A program made the translations under genes and the position numbers. A stretch of DNA of 32,500 nucleotides, taken from contig CAUYUJ010022397.1 in the NCBI GenBank assembly GCA_963575745.1, positions 32,501-65,000 on the forward strand, given 5' to 3'. Of the stretch, positions 18,075 through 27,139 are shown one piece after another (positions within the stretch are counted from its first letter, which is position 1; the number at the start of each line of letters is the position of its first letter). The stretch comes from Prorocentrum cordatum (lineage: Eukaryota > Sar > Dinophyceae > Prorocentrales > Prorocentraceae). The notes beneath the pieces were generated by a model, which worked only from the letters and a program-made list of their open reading frames with translations, was not told the DNA's origin and ran no database searches.

Positions 18075-18865
18075 GTCGGCGCCCGGTGCGGAGCGAACCC
18101 CCCCCCCGTAATCTCTCCTGGGGGGTTCGAGCTGGCGCCATTCCCGGTGCGAGCCTGCACGAACCCCCCCGGTAAACACGACCTCCTCTGGTAGGCTGCA
18201 CGAACCCCCCCGGTAAAGACGCAACCCCTCCGTAAGCGGCGCGTTCCCGGCACGCGCGAACCCAAGCCCCGACGCGCGTATCTTACCAGGACGAGCAGGG
18301 GGAGGAACTGGCATTCCTGTTGTTCGCACTGCTGGGCTCGTGGCCACAATACGAGAGGCTGCGGCGCAACTCGCATGCTTGTGGCCCCAATCTGCATTAC
18401 AAAGGACGAGGAGGAGGACGAGGACGAGGAGGAGGAGGAGAAGGGGGACGAGGACGAGGAGGAGGAGGAGGAGGAAGAGGAGGAGGAGCAGGAGGAAGAG
18501 AAGGAAGAGAAGGAGGAGGAGGAAGAAGAGGAGGAAGGCGAAACAAAGGCGAGCACACGCCACACTTCGACAGGGAGCCACCCTTCCCAACCGCCCGCCT
18601 GCCCCCCCCCGAACCCACCCCCCCCTCCCACCCCCCCACTCCCACAGGGGGGGGGCAGGTAGACACAGCGCGGCCTGCACGACCCCCCCCGGTAAAGCGA
18701 CAGGGGAAGACCCAATGCGGCCTGCACGAACCCCCCGGTAAAGCGGCAAGGGGGGGTGTTCGAAGGCGCTGGCGGCACCCGGTGCGGGCTGCACGAAACC
18801 CCCCGGTAGTGCACGAACCCCCCCGGTAGTGCTGGGGGGGGTTCGTGCCACGGCGCACCGCCGAC
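18075..18865. mobile_element. Possible 790-bp element with inverted ends inside a TA run
   Basis: The left end reads GTCGGCG, then about 12 diverged bases, then CGAACCCCCCCC. The right end, read as reverse complement, is GTCGGCG, 12-13 diverged bases, then CGAACCCCCCCC. Both outer edges abut TA microsatellites. The block GCACGAACCCCCCCGGTAA recurs inside in about six copies (near 18153, 18194, 18672, 18720, 18787 and 18810), plus inverted copies near 18120 and 18835. The middle carries a GAG-rich tract (18405-18540). No transposase seen; alternatively a repeat cluster. Confidence 0.45.
18405..18540. repeat. GAG-rich tract inside the inverted-end segment
   Basis: GAGGAGGAC/GAGGAAGAG triplets. 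As reverse complement it resembles the CCT-rich tracts at 6680 and 16577 in composition and in the scattered GAC triplets. Confidence 0.7.
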
Positions 18866-18892
18866 ATATATATATATATATATATATATATA
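18866..18892. repeat. TA microsatellite, right of inverted-end element
   Basis: 27 bp of TA directly next to the GCCGAC right end. Confidence 0.9.
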
Positions 18893-18899
18893 CAGTTCC

Positions 18900-19420
18900 T
18901 CCGTCAAGTTCGGCCGAGTTTCCACCAGCGGCACCGTCCTCGTTTTACTTGCGTTGGCTTTCGCCGAAGGCAAGAGGTTCACCATTCGAGTCCTCATATT
19001 GGATCGATATACATCTCAATGGCGCACGACGGATCGGACCAAAACTGTAATCCAAAAGTCAGATCGGCCAGGAATCGAAGCTCCTAAGTTGGCCAGGCCT
19101 CTCAGGGGCCACTGGCGGAAGCCCATAGATGGCCTGACCAAGCTTGGTGCTGGCATATCACTGACCACTCCCGCGAACTTGGCGCGACGCCCCAGGACTT
19201 CCGAACCCGCCGGCCTTGAAGGCGACATGATTTCATGTTTCTCCGCAAGCGCAAGGCGCGCTGCAGCATCAGTAGTATGGCTGATGGGGCAACGTCGAGC
19301 CTCCCCTCCGACGAAGTGCCACACAGCATCTACGGCAAGGAAAATGTCACCCACCCCTTTGGGTGACTAGCGTGTGAAGTCACTTCCTCCCAAAATTCCA
19401 TCGGCAGAGGACGGGCAACT
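18900..19420. other. Stretch without firm gene
   Basis: Complex sequence. The minus-strand frame 19354-19016 (112 codons, starts MGDIFLAVDAVWHF) is open and contains a short match to the frame near 11660, but shows no domain. It may be a relic of a dispersed element. Confidence 0.25.
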
Positions 19421-19439
19421 CGCCTCATGCAATGCCCAG

Positions 19440-19763
19440 CTAAATAACCTCGCCCGTTTGACAAGTGGCCCCGGTTGACAGATTTGCTACTTGCAACAAG
19501 GAGGGTTCTAGCCTCCCCGAGTCTGGCAACAAGGAGGGTTCCAGTTTCCCCGAGTCTGGCAACAAGGATGGTTCCAGTCTCCGCGAGTGTCCATCTGACA
19601 AGTGACACAAATTGTCCAATGGGTCATCGGTGATAGCATTGACAGGACATATCTGAGCCCAGAAAGGGGAGATCTCGGGCGAAATTGGTTGAACCACCTC
19701 AGGTGTGGGCTTCCCCGAAAACACAATCCCGGCGATATCCCAGGCGAAAAGGACCGGGAACAC
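19440..19763 (-). CDS. Possible small ORF with 11-residue repeats
   Basis: 107 codons starting MFPVLFAWDIAGIVFSG. The last third has three in-frame copies of LEPSLLPDSGR-like units (the third ends LLQVAN), produced by a 33-bp tandem repeat. The amino-acid mix is ordinary rather than repeat-like in the first 60 residues, which favours a real or decayed protein. A second frame over the same repeat is also open. No family recognised. Confidence 0.25.
   Translation of the reverse strand: MFPVLFAWDIAGIVFSGKPTPEVVQPISPEISPFWAQICPVNAITDDPLDNLCHLSDGHSRRLEPSLLPDSGKLEPSLLPDSGRLEPSLLQVANLSTGATCQTGEVI
19493..19591. repeat. 33-bp tandem repeat, three copies
   Basis: GCAACAAGGAGGGTTC begins at 19493 and 19526, and a variant (GCAACAAGGATGG) at 19559. 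The period is exactly 33 bp, which keeps reading frame. Confidence 0.9.
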
Positions 19764-19799
19764 ATGAGATGAGAAGGTAAATACATGAACCTAGAGTTG

Positions 19800-20265
19800 C
19801 AAAGAGATCTCAAGCGAAACGATCAATCCACGGCAGCTACAAACCCAGAACCTCACTTTCCCCTTCGGGGGTGGGGTCCTCGCTGCTGCTGGATAATATT
19901 TGCCACCTCGCCCAATCCACCGACCGCTAACCCGAGTCACTGCCACCCCCCACAATTCCAACCAAAAACCAATTGAAATACCCCCAGGCGGCTCCCCCAT
20001 TGGAGCTCGGAAATGCGATGCGATCCGTCAGAACCACGATCATCATATTCTCATGGTTCTGTAGATCCGCCACCGTGCCTCTGGGCACGGAGTGGGCGTG
20101 CCCTCAGGTCCTTACCATCATCCTCTCAACCTCAGTCCTCATCCCCAAGGAGTCGTTCAGAGACCCAGACCCCACATCGCGAAATCTTCTCCTGGGGCTT
20201 CTAGCGATTTCTCGCGTGACTGTTTCGGAACAACGGGGGCCCCACAACAGGCCAACAGGGCCCAA
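19800..20265. other. Stretch without firm gene
   Basis: Complex sequence. The plus frame around 20010-20240 is open with an ordinary residue mix but has no good start and no recognisable domain. Nothing else seen. Confidence 0.3.
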
Positions 20266-20700
20266 AGAGGCCCACGATAGCCCCAGAACGCCCCGAGACG
20301 CCCAACAATCGCTCCAAGACGCCCTGCATGGCCTCATGATGGTCCGAAAGGCCTCCAAGATGCCCCAAGAGGCCTCGAAGATGCCTCCGAAGAGGACCCT
20401 GAGAGGCAAAAATCATTGGCTTGCCTGCGTTGTTTGAAAAATGTTGGCGTTCTCGCCTGTTTCCCTTTCCGACGCTCCCAGACGGCCCGATGCCCCCACT
20501 ACCACCCCAGGACTGCCCAAGAGGCCTCCAAGAGGGCCCCAAGAGCCCCAAGTGGCACCCAAGAGGCCTCAAGAGGCTCCAAGAGGCCCCCAAGGGGCCC
20601 AACAGCGACCCCAAGAGGCCCCAAACCTGCCCCGAAGAGGCACCAAAACTGCGTCCAAGAGGCCGCAAAACTGCCCCTCAGAGCCCTCAAGAATGGTCCA
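20265..20700 (-). repeat. CTTGGGG-family array in opposite orientation
   Basis: Plus strand CCCCAAGAGGCC and TCCAAGAGG units, the reverse complement of blocks 1-4. Includes a non-repetitive linker at about 20410-20480. The frames over it mirror those of the other blocks and are compositional. Confidence 0.85.
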
Positions 20701-21120
20701 CCATGAAATCCCAACGAACATCCAATAGGCTTCATACCTAAAACCTAGGCACAGTGGCGGGAATACCATTCGATAGAGAGGAGTCCAAGGTGCAACAGAG
20801 AATCATGAGTCCAGGGGGCGAGGCTCAGGCCTGGATGTCTCACCTGACCCCTTCCTGCCGTACTCGGAAAGGCACCCCGACAACAAACGAATCAAACATA
20901 CGTCGCTCAATTAGGGTCGGCGGTAGAGGCGGCAGCCTTTAGATAAATGGGGCCCCGGGGTGGGTAGCTGGTGAAACGGCCAGAGGCAACCGACTTACAA
21001 CCGCCCGTCCACTGACCTTATATAGGTCGGTCATGAAATATTCAAAAATAGTCAAAAATAGTTGTAGAATCGTTCGCACATATTTTTTACTATTTTTGAA
21101 CATTCGTCCTGTGCAGGGAC
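20700..21120. other. Gene-free stretch downstream of the membrane-protein exon
   Basis: No exon recognised. An AT-rich segment at 21025-21110 contains CAAAAATAGTCAAAAATAG and the inverted CTATTTTTG near 21090. Confidence 0.4.
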
Positions 21121-21155
21121 ATGCCCGACTTGATACTGGCCATGGGCGCCCTCAC

Positions 21156-22228
21156 CTGCTCAGCGACATGCGTTTGCAGCGCCGCGAGCTCTTGCCGCTC
21201 TGATGCTGGGCTTGGCACCGCCGCGCCACGAGAACATCGCGTCGGGGAGGCACTGCAAGAGCACGACCGCCGTGCCGAAGGTGAGAAACAGGACGACGTA
21301 GCCGTAGACACCGAGCACTTGGATCACGGTCCTCCACGTCAGCCACAGGAGGAAGTGGCCGAGCACTGCGGTCAACGTGCTCAAGACGGTGGCGCGGCGG
21401 TGGGATATGCCAGGCTTACAGAAAAAAAACGAAGCACCCAGTGACCACAATCACCAGCAGTGGGTTGAATATGAACATCAAGGACATCTGGTTGAGCACC
21501 AAATGCCAGGCCAAGAAGTACTGGTCAGTCCTGACGAGCCACACGCACCTGCCGGCCAAATCCCACAAGTAGGGCGGCGCGAGGCCGACCACAATGTTGG
21601 CGTACGGTATGTGGGCTCTCCTGATTGTGTGGGGCTCCAGACTCTGTCGGACGAAGCGTTCGTAAGTGCTCACGTTGTCGAACCACTCGATCACGGCGGT
21701 GCGGATCAGGTCCCGGTCGCACGCCATGACCTCCTTCGTCTCGGGGTGCAAATGGTTGTGCTCGCAGCAGAAGCACTTCGCCTTGTCCAGCGAAAAGGTT
21801 TTTAGCTGAATGTCCTGCTCCGCGAAAGCTCTGACGTGCCTCGCAAACATGGGGGTGAAGGAGAACGAGACGAAGAGCGTAATCACCGAGTAGGACGCCA
21901 CGCGCAGCACGAGCTCGGCAGGCGACAGGTCAAGGGGCGCCCCTGGGACGTCGTCGGCGCCGACCAGGAGCGAGCGGGTCACCAACAGGAAGAGGGCCCC
22001 GGTGACAAAGCAGAAGGCGGTCATGCCTCCGTACATGGAGGGCAGCACCCTGATGGCGTTGCCAGAAGCCTCCTCCTTGTCCACCTGCAGCCGCAAGTAG
22101 GCCGCGAACTCGAAGACGCACCAGAGCCGCTGGAAGTAGGTGACGTCCCAGAGAACCATCACGGTCTTCGACACCTTCAGGTAGTAGCCGAGGCTCAGGA
22201 TGCCCGTCCGCTTCGCCTCTTCGTCGTC
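21156..22228 (-). CDS. Multi-pass membrane protein, exon 2 (two frame shifts)
   Basis: Continues the protein of exon 1 in phase 0: DDEEAKRTGILSLGYYLKVS, then LWDVTYFQRLWCVFEFAAYL. Together with DRACIPQ at the end of exon 1, this pattern (D-x-x-C-I-x-Q … LW-x-x-x-Y-x-x-x-LW-C-x-F-E) is one I associate with a large dinoflagellate family of membrane proteins of unknown function. Further on come CFCCEHNHLHP and CDRDLIRTAVIEWF, then hydrophobic segments. The frame breaks at an A8 run (21422-21429; T8 on the coding strand); one base fewer would continue into a frame with two more membrane segments. A second +1 change is needed near 21205-21225 to reach the helix ERQELAALQTHVAEQ. The exon end is set by CAG|GTGAGG, a consensus donor, with the intron starting at 21155. 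The changes may be sequencing errors or decay. Downstream exons not found. Confidence 0.65.
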
Positions 22229-22290
22229 CTGATAGGAGGCCACATGCGAAGCCTACCCCACCTCCCCCCGTATAATTTTTTTGTGTGTGT

Positions 22291-22359
<69 letters not shown>

Positions 22360-22408
22360 TGTGTGTGTGTGTGGGGGGGGGGGATAGGGTTCGCATGTGG
22401 CCACCGAC
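22229..22408 (-). mobile_element. 180-bp inverted-repeat intron (introner-like) with TG-repeat core
   Basis: On the coding strand the intron is CAG|GTCGGT … TATCAG|GAC, joining exon 1 and exon 2 in phase 0. Just inside lie inverted repeats: GGCCACATGCGAA (plus 22402-22390 and 22238-22250 as its reverse complement), 13 bp perfect and extending with few mismatches through CCTAYCCC. The bases directly outside both repeats share a direct repeat with core TCAGGnCG (8 of 15 positions), which contains the AG|G of both splice junctions. The core is a TG microsatellite (22281-22371). Introners with terminal inverted repeats and target duplications that create splice sites are known from dinoflagellates; assignment here is by structure only. 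Confidence 0.65.
22281..22371. repeat. TG microsatellite in the intron
   Basis: About 90 bp of GT with single A interruptions, followed by a G run; it forms the whole interior of the inverted-repeat intron. Confidence 0.95.
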
Positions 22409-22912
22409 CTGAGGGATGCACGCCCTGTCCAGGAACACGCGCTGCCGACTCGGCCAGACGAAAAGCACCGCCAAGGTCGTGCACAGCCCGGTAACCATGC
22501 ACGGGACGCCAGCGCGATAGCCGTTGTCCACCAGCTGCGCCGGCATCATCAGGGCCGTAACCACGGACACAGCAACGCCCGCCAGGAAGGCCTGCCACGC
22601 GCTGTAGTGCACCAGCAGCGTACACACGTTCATGAACTGCGACGCGTGACGGCTGTACGACCAGAAGCAGTCGATCCACTCGACCTCCCTGGCGTAGCGG
22701 TACCCGTCGCCGTTCCCGCGGAAGACGCTGCCTAAAAACTTCAGCGCAACGTGCGCGGGGATGGCGCGGATCGGCGCGCAGGTCAGCGACTCCATCGAGA
22801 GCGACTCGGACGAAAGGGACTTGCGGTGGACCGCCGCCGGGCCCGGGCCCGTGTCGGACGACGCGGACTGCCAGACCGGCGTCCGGCCGGGGACCTTCGC
22901 AGACATAGACAT
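22409..22912 (-). CDS. Multi-pass membrane protein, exon 1
   Basis: 168 codons from ATG (22912-22910) to CAG at 22409, ending in phase 0. Residues 1-60 are a Ser-rich, probably cytosolic tail. YAREVEWIDCFWSYSRHASQ lies at about 74-92, followed by hydrophobic segments at about 96-123 and 134-153, then PSRQRVFLDRACIPQ. A second Met at codon 3 and an open frame reaching further 5' leave the true start open; the protein could also be joined to upstream exons. Spliced-leader trans-splicing is usual in dinoflagellates, and possible AG acceptors lie at about 22930-22940, but none is proven. No TATA-like or polyadenylation signal can be assigned. Confidence 0.65.
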
Positions 22913-22969
22913 ATATAATAAAACTCTAACTCTAAATATGATTACAAGAACCAAAAAAAGTGTGTACAT

Positions 22970-24385
22970 CTATGTGTGTGTGTTTGCGTGTGTGCGTGTG
23001 GGCATGTGGGCGTGCGCGTGTCTGCGTGCGTGCGTTCGTGCGTGCGTGCAAGTGTGTCTGTGCGTGTGCGTGTGCGTGTGCGTGTGCGTGTGCGTGTGAG
23101 TGCGCATGTGCGCGTGCGTGTGATTGCATGTGTGCGCGTTTCTGTGTGTGAGCGTGTCTGTGTGCGTTTGTGTGTGTGTGCGTGTGTGTGTGCGTGTGTG
23201 TGTGTGTGAATGTCTGTGTGTGTCTGTGTGTGTGTCTGTGCGTGTGTGGGTGTGTGTCTGTGTGTGTTTCTATATGTGTCTGTGTCTGTGCGTGTCTGTG
23301 TATGTGTGTCTGTGTATGTGTGTCTGTGTATGTGTGTGTGTGTGTGTCTGTGTGTGTCTGTGTCTGCCTGTGTGTCTGCGTGTGTGTCTGTGTGTGTGTC
23401 TATGTCCGTGTGTCTGTGTGCCTGTGTGTGCACGTGTGTGTGTGTGTGTGTGCGTCTGTGTGTCTGTGTATGCGCATCTGTGTGTGCGCTTGTCTGTGTG
23501 TCTGTGTGTGTATGTCTTTGTGTCTATGCGTGCCTGGTGTGTGTTTCTGTGTGTGCGTGTCTTTGTGTGCCTATGTGTGTGTGTCTGTGTGTGTGTGCCT
23601 GTCGGCGTGTGTGCGTATATTCGTGTGTCTGTGTGTGCCTGTGAGCGTGTCTCTGGGTGTGTCTGTGTTTCTGTGTGTGTGTGTGTCTGTGTATGTGTGT
23701 CTGCGTGTGCCTGAGTGCGTCCGTGTGTAACCGTGTGTGCTTGCGTGTGTGTGTGTGTGTGTGAGTGTGTGTGTCTGTGCGTGTGTCTGTGTGTGTTTGT
23801 GTGTGTGCCTGTATGTGTGCCTGCGCGTGTGTCTGTGTGCGTACGTGCGTGTGTGTGTGTGCGTGGGTCTATCTCTGTGTGTCTGTGCGTGCCTGTGTGT
23901 CTCTGCGTGTACATATGTGTGCGCGTGTGTGTGTGTGTGTGTGTCTGCGTGTGTCTGTGTGTCTGCGTGTGTCTGTCTGTGTCTGTGTGTATGCGTGTGA
24001 GTGCGTATGTGAGTGTTTGTGTGTGTGTGTCTGTGTGTGTGTGTCTGTGTGTCTGTGTGTGTGTCCCTGTGTACGTGCGTGTGTGTGTGTGTGTGTTTAT
24101 TTCTGTGTGAGCGTGTCTATGTGCGTGTGTGTGTGTGTGTGTGTCCGTGTTTGGGCGTCAGTGTTTCTGTCTGTGTGTGTGTGTCTGTGCGTGTCTGTGA
24201 TTGCGTCTTTGTGTGTCTGCATGCGTTTGCGTCTAAGAGTGTCTGTGTGCATGTCTGTGTGTATGTGTCTGTGTGTCGGTATGGCCTTGTGTCTGCGTGT
24301 GCGCGCGTGTCTGTTCATGCGTGTGTGTGTCTCTGTGTGTGTGTGTCTGTGTGTGTTTGTGTGTGCGTGTGCGTGGGTGTCTCTC
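22970..24385. repeat. TG/TCTG-rich tract, about 1.4 kb
   Basis: GTGTGTCTGTGTGTGCGTG-type sequence with scattered transitions and no complex breaks. All six frames are open because the CA/TG alphabet lacks stops. It lies 5' of the membrane-protein gene on its template side. Confidence 0.95.
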
Positions 24386-24478
24386 CCGTGCATTGCGGCC
24401 TTAATGTGCATACAGCGTGTCCCCTGTTGCCCTTCCGCCAGCGCAGTCGACCTCTGCCCAGCCGCCGACACAAAAAAA
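24386..24478 (-). other. Complex island 1 in the TG tract (possible exon)
   Basis: About 90 bp of ordinary sequence between TG tracts. On the minus strand it follows a T7 run and GGGCAG, and reads on to a frame with [20 protein letters not shown]. The arrangement (T-run, AG, open island) resembles an exon between microsatellite introns, but the donor side is weak. Confidence 0.2.
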
Positions 24479-24627
24479 GTGTGTGAGTGTCTGTGTGTGT
24501 CTGTGTGTGTGTGTCTCTGTCTGTGTGTGTGCCTGTGCGTCTCTGTGTGAGTCTGCGTGTGCGCCTGTGGGCGTGCCTGTGTGTGTGTGCCTGTGTGGGT
24601 GTGTGTCTGTATGTGTCTGTGTGTGCC
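24479..24627. repeat. TG/TCTG tract
   Basis: Same type of sequence as 22970-24385, separating islands 1 and 2. Confidence 0.9.
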
Positions 24628-24700
24628 GCAGGATTGGAGAGCCTCTTGGAGAGTGTCGTGGTCAACGCCGTCAGCACGCCGCTTCCGTGAGAGAGAGGTC
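24628..24700 (-). other. Complex island 2 (possible exon)
   Basis: About 70 bp of ordinary sequence between a TG tract and a TATA tract. The minus frame includes [18 protein letters not shown]. No consensus donor follows; only a GC-type boundary is available. Confidence 0.2.
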
Positions 24701-25040
24701 TTTATATATATGTATATATGTATATATATATATATGCATACGCATGTGTGGTAAATAAATATAGAGATAAGCGCATACATACACACATACATACAAGCAA
24801 ACATGCATGCATCTCTGCAAGCCCGCATCCATACATACATACATGCATTCATGCATGCATGCGTACGTACATACATACATCTATACACATAGCCCCATAC
24901 ATACATACATACAGACATCCATCCATCCATCCATACATACATACATACGTATGTGCATACATACATAGATACATAGATACATACATACATACAGACAGAC
25001 AGACATGCATGCATTATTGCATGCATGTGTGCATACATAC
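24700..25040. repeat. TATA and CATA microsatellites
   Basis: TATATATG (24705-24740), then CATA/CATG tetranucleotides with CAGA and CATC variants up to 25040. Confidence 0.95.
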
Positions 25041-25266
25041 CTACATGCATCGCCTGTGGCGATAACGCTGTGTCCTTGGAGAGGATGGAGGGTGTCGGCG
25101 AGACCACGGCGTCCGCGGAGGGCACCGGCGACAACACGTTATCCTTGCTCGGGGATGCGCGACGCCCGATCGTGGAGGTCGCAATCGCAGCCGGCGCACG
25201 GGGCAACTCATCAGGGACAGGCGGCAGGTTGTGGTCAGCACGCCGAGGCGACGAGCAGGGGGGCAT
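25041..25266 (-). CDS. Possible upstream exon, Ser/Pro-rich
   Basis: On the minus strand a 75-codon frame starts MPPCSSPRRADHNLPPVPDE and continues with SKDNVLSPVPSADAVVSPTP and SILSKDTALSPQ. It ends at TAG|GTATGT, a very good donor, directly before the CATA microsatellite. The residue mix is ordinary and hydrophilic, like the cytosolic tail of exon 1 of the membrane gene. Whether it belongs to that gene 2 kb away is unproven, and no family is recognised. Confidence 0.3.
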
Positions 25267-25342
25267 GAGATTACGCGACGGCGCGATCCCAAAGCCTCGC
25301 CGAGTGAGCCGCCACCAGGGCGCGAGCCCAAGGATTCGCCTT

Positions 25343-25410
25343 GTGCACTGTGGTCTTGAACCGACGACATTGGGGCCGTCGACGCCTTAACCAAACTGGC
25401 TACTTGAGCC
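25343..25410 (-). pseudogene. tRNA-derived fragment (SINE-like or decayed tRNA)
   Basis: The minus strand carries TAGCCAGTTTGGTTAAGGCG, two bases from a standard tRNA D-arm (A box) block, and 20 bp later GGTTCAAGACC, close to the B box. A five-pair stem with a seven-base loop can form between them, but the loop lacks U33, the A-to-B spacing is short, and the T stem and acceptor do not pair. It is therefore not a working tRNA. The segment TGGCTCAAGTAGCCA also recalls parts of the dinoflagellate spliced leader, which is probably coincidence. Confidence 0.4.
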
Positions 25411-25414
25411 AGTG

Positions 25415-25955
25415 CCAATACGCCAAATTTCCCGAAAATCATCATGAATACGGTTGCTTGACTCAAGCAGTCCGAAAAATAGCCTTTCAGCATTAGAACG
25501 CCATCCTTTTATGTTAAGATTCTGCTTGGATCAAACCTCCTGAAATCCAAAATCATAATGTGGAGATTGGCCGTACAGGCGCGGGCTGAACGGGCACCCT
25601 CCAGGTAAAGCGTGCCTCCTACAACTGCTGGAAGGGCCCACATGGATATTAGGCAAAAGGACATGTAATGCCTACGAGTTGTTTAAAAATATTGGGGAGA
25701 CAATTTAAAACATGGTTTTCCCCAGCGCTGCAGTGCGCCTATACTATAATATAAAAAAGGGGGCGGGGCAAACTGGATCGCTGGAGGCGCCCCCGCGACC
25801 GCCCTGGCGCCCTGCGTGCAGGGGCAGATTCCTGCGCACCCCCTCTTAGCGTCAGGCCACGCTTGCCACGCCGTGCGACCCCAGCGTGGATAGAGACTGC
25901 GCTCGGGGACCACTCCCTGCGCACCGCGCGCCCTGTCTGGGTTGCGAACCGGCAG
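25415..25955. other. Gene-free stretch
   Basis: Complex sequence, AT-richer at 25420-25720. Frames have no recognisable features. Confidence 0.35.
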
Positions 25956-25959
25956 TGCA

Positions 25960-26945
25960 TACGCAAATGCGGCACGCCACTGATAGATTTTATACAACGG
26001 GGGCAATGTTCAACCCCAGAACCCAACGGCGAAAACCCAATGTAAATATCCACTATCTGATCGGGAGACGGGAACATCCTCATGTGGATATACGACACGG
26101 AATGCAAAAATGCCAAGCGCCAGCGCGCGCGTGGCGGCATGCCGCTGATCAGTGCTTATACAACGGAAGCCATGTTGAACTCCAAGACCCAATGGCGAAA
26201 ACCCAACGCAAAAATTCATTATTTGATCGGAAGACGGGAACATCCTCATGTGGATATGCGACACGGAATGCAAAAATGCCAAGCGCCAGCGCGCGCGCTG
26301 CGGCAACATGCCGCTGATAAATGTTATACAACGGGGGCGATGTTTATCTCCAAAACCCGATGGCGAAAACCCAAAATGTAAAAACTCATTCTCTGATCGG
26401 AAGACGGGAACATCCCCATGTGGATATACAACACTGAATGCAAACATGTCGCGCGCGCGGCGGTGGCATGCCGCTGATAGATATTACGCAACAGTACGAC
26501 ATTTCGCGCGTGCGCGGCGGCGGCATGCCCATGATGAACTCCAAAGCCCAATGGCGAAAACCCAATGTAAAGATTCATTCTCTGATCGGAAGACGGGAGC
26601 ATCCCAATGTAGATATACGACACTGAATGCAGACATGCCACGCGCCAGCGCGCGCGCGGCGGCGGCATGCCGCTGGTAGATTTGACACAACGGGATCGAT
26701 GCTGCACTCCAAAAACAATGGCGAAAATCCAATGTAAAAATTCATTCTCTGATCGGAAGACGGGAACATCACAATGTGGATATACAGCGCGGAATGCAAA
26801 AATGCCAATCGCCAGCGCGCGCGCGCGGCGGCGGCATGCCGCTGATAGATTTGATACAACAGGAGCGATGTTGAACTCCAAATCCCAATGGCAAGAACCC
26901 AATGTAAACATTCATTCTCTGATCGGAAGACGGGAACATCCATCG
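25960..26945. repeat. ~168-bp satellite, six units
   Basis: TGATCGGAAGACGGGA-type blocks at 26058, 26224, 26394, 26583, 26750 and 26920, spacing 166, 170, 189, 167 and 170 bp. Each unit also has GCCGCTGATAGATTT, ATACAACGGGGGCGATGTT, AATGGCGAAAACCCAATGTA, ATGTGGATATACGACAC and a CG-rich run (CCAGCGCGCGCG). The 189-bp interval comes from an internal partial duplication at 26445-26530. Both strands have long open frames that switch frame between units. Confidence 0.9.
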
Positions 26946-27139
26946 CAAAACCACCGAAACCCAAGAAACCCAGGGCCCCCTGGAGGCGAGCAGGGTGCTT
27001 CCTGGCATGGGCCCCCACTGTGCGGCCCAACCTCCGAGACGCCTCCGGTAGAGGGGCGGGCACGGCCCAACCTCCAAGACGCCGCCAAAGGCTGTGCCGT
27101 GCTGGGGCCCTCTGTCTGAGGACGTCTTTGAAGGGACCC

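Noticed and set aside
18954-19370. Plus-strand ORF of 138 codons
   Set aside because: No recognisable domain and overlaps an equally open minus frame; insufficient support.
22942-24550. Cys/Val-rich or His/Thr-rich ORFs in the TG tract
   Set aside because: TG/CA repeats contain no stop codons in most frames; no protein-like composition.
25380-25412. Relic of the dinoflagellate spliced leader (TGGCTCAAGTAGCCA on minus)
   Set aside because: Only partial matches in wrong order; the tRNA A-box reading explains the same bases better.
25970-26940. ORFs of 140-195 codons over the 168-bp satellite
   Set aside because: Frame changes between units and both strands are open; best read as satellite DNA.
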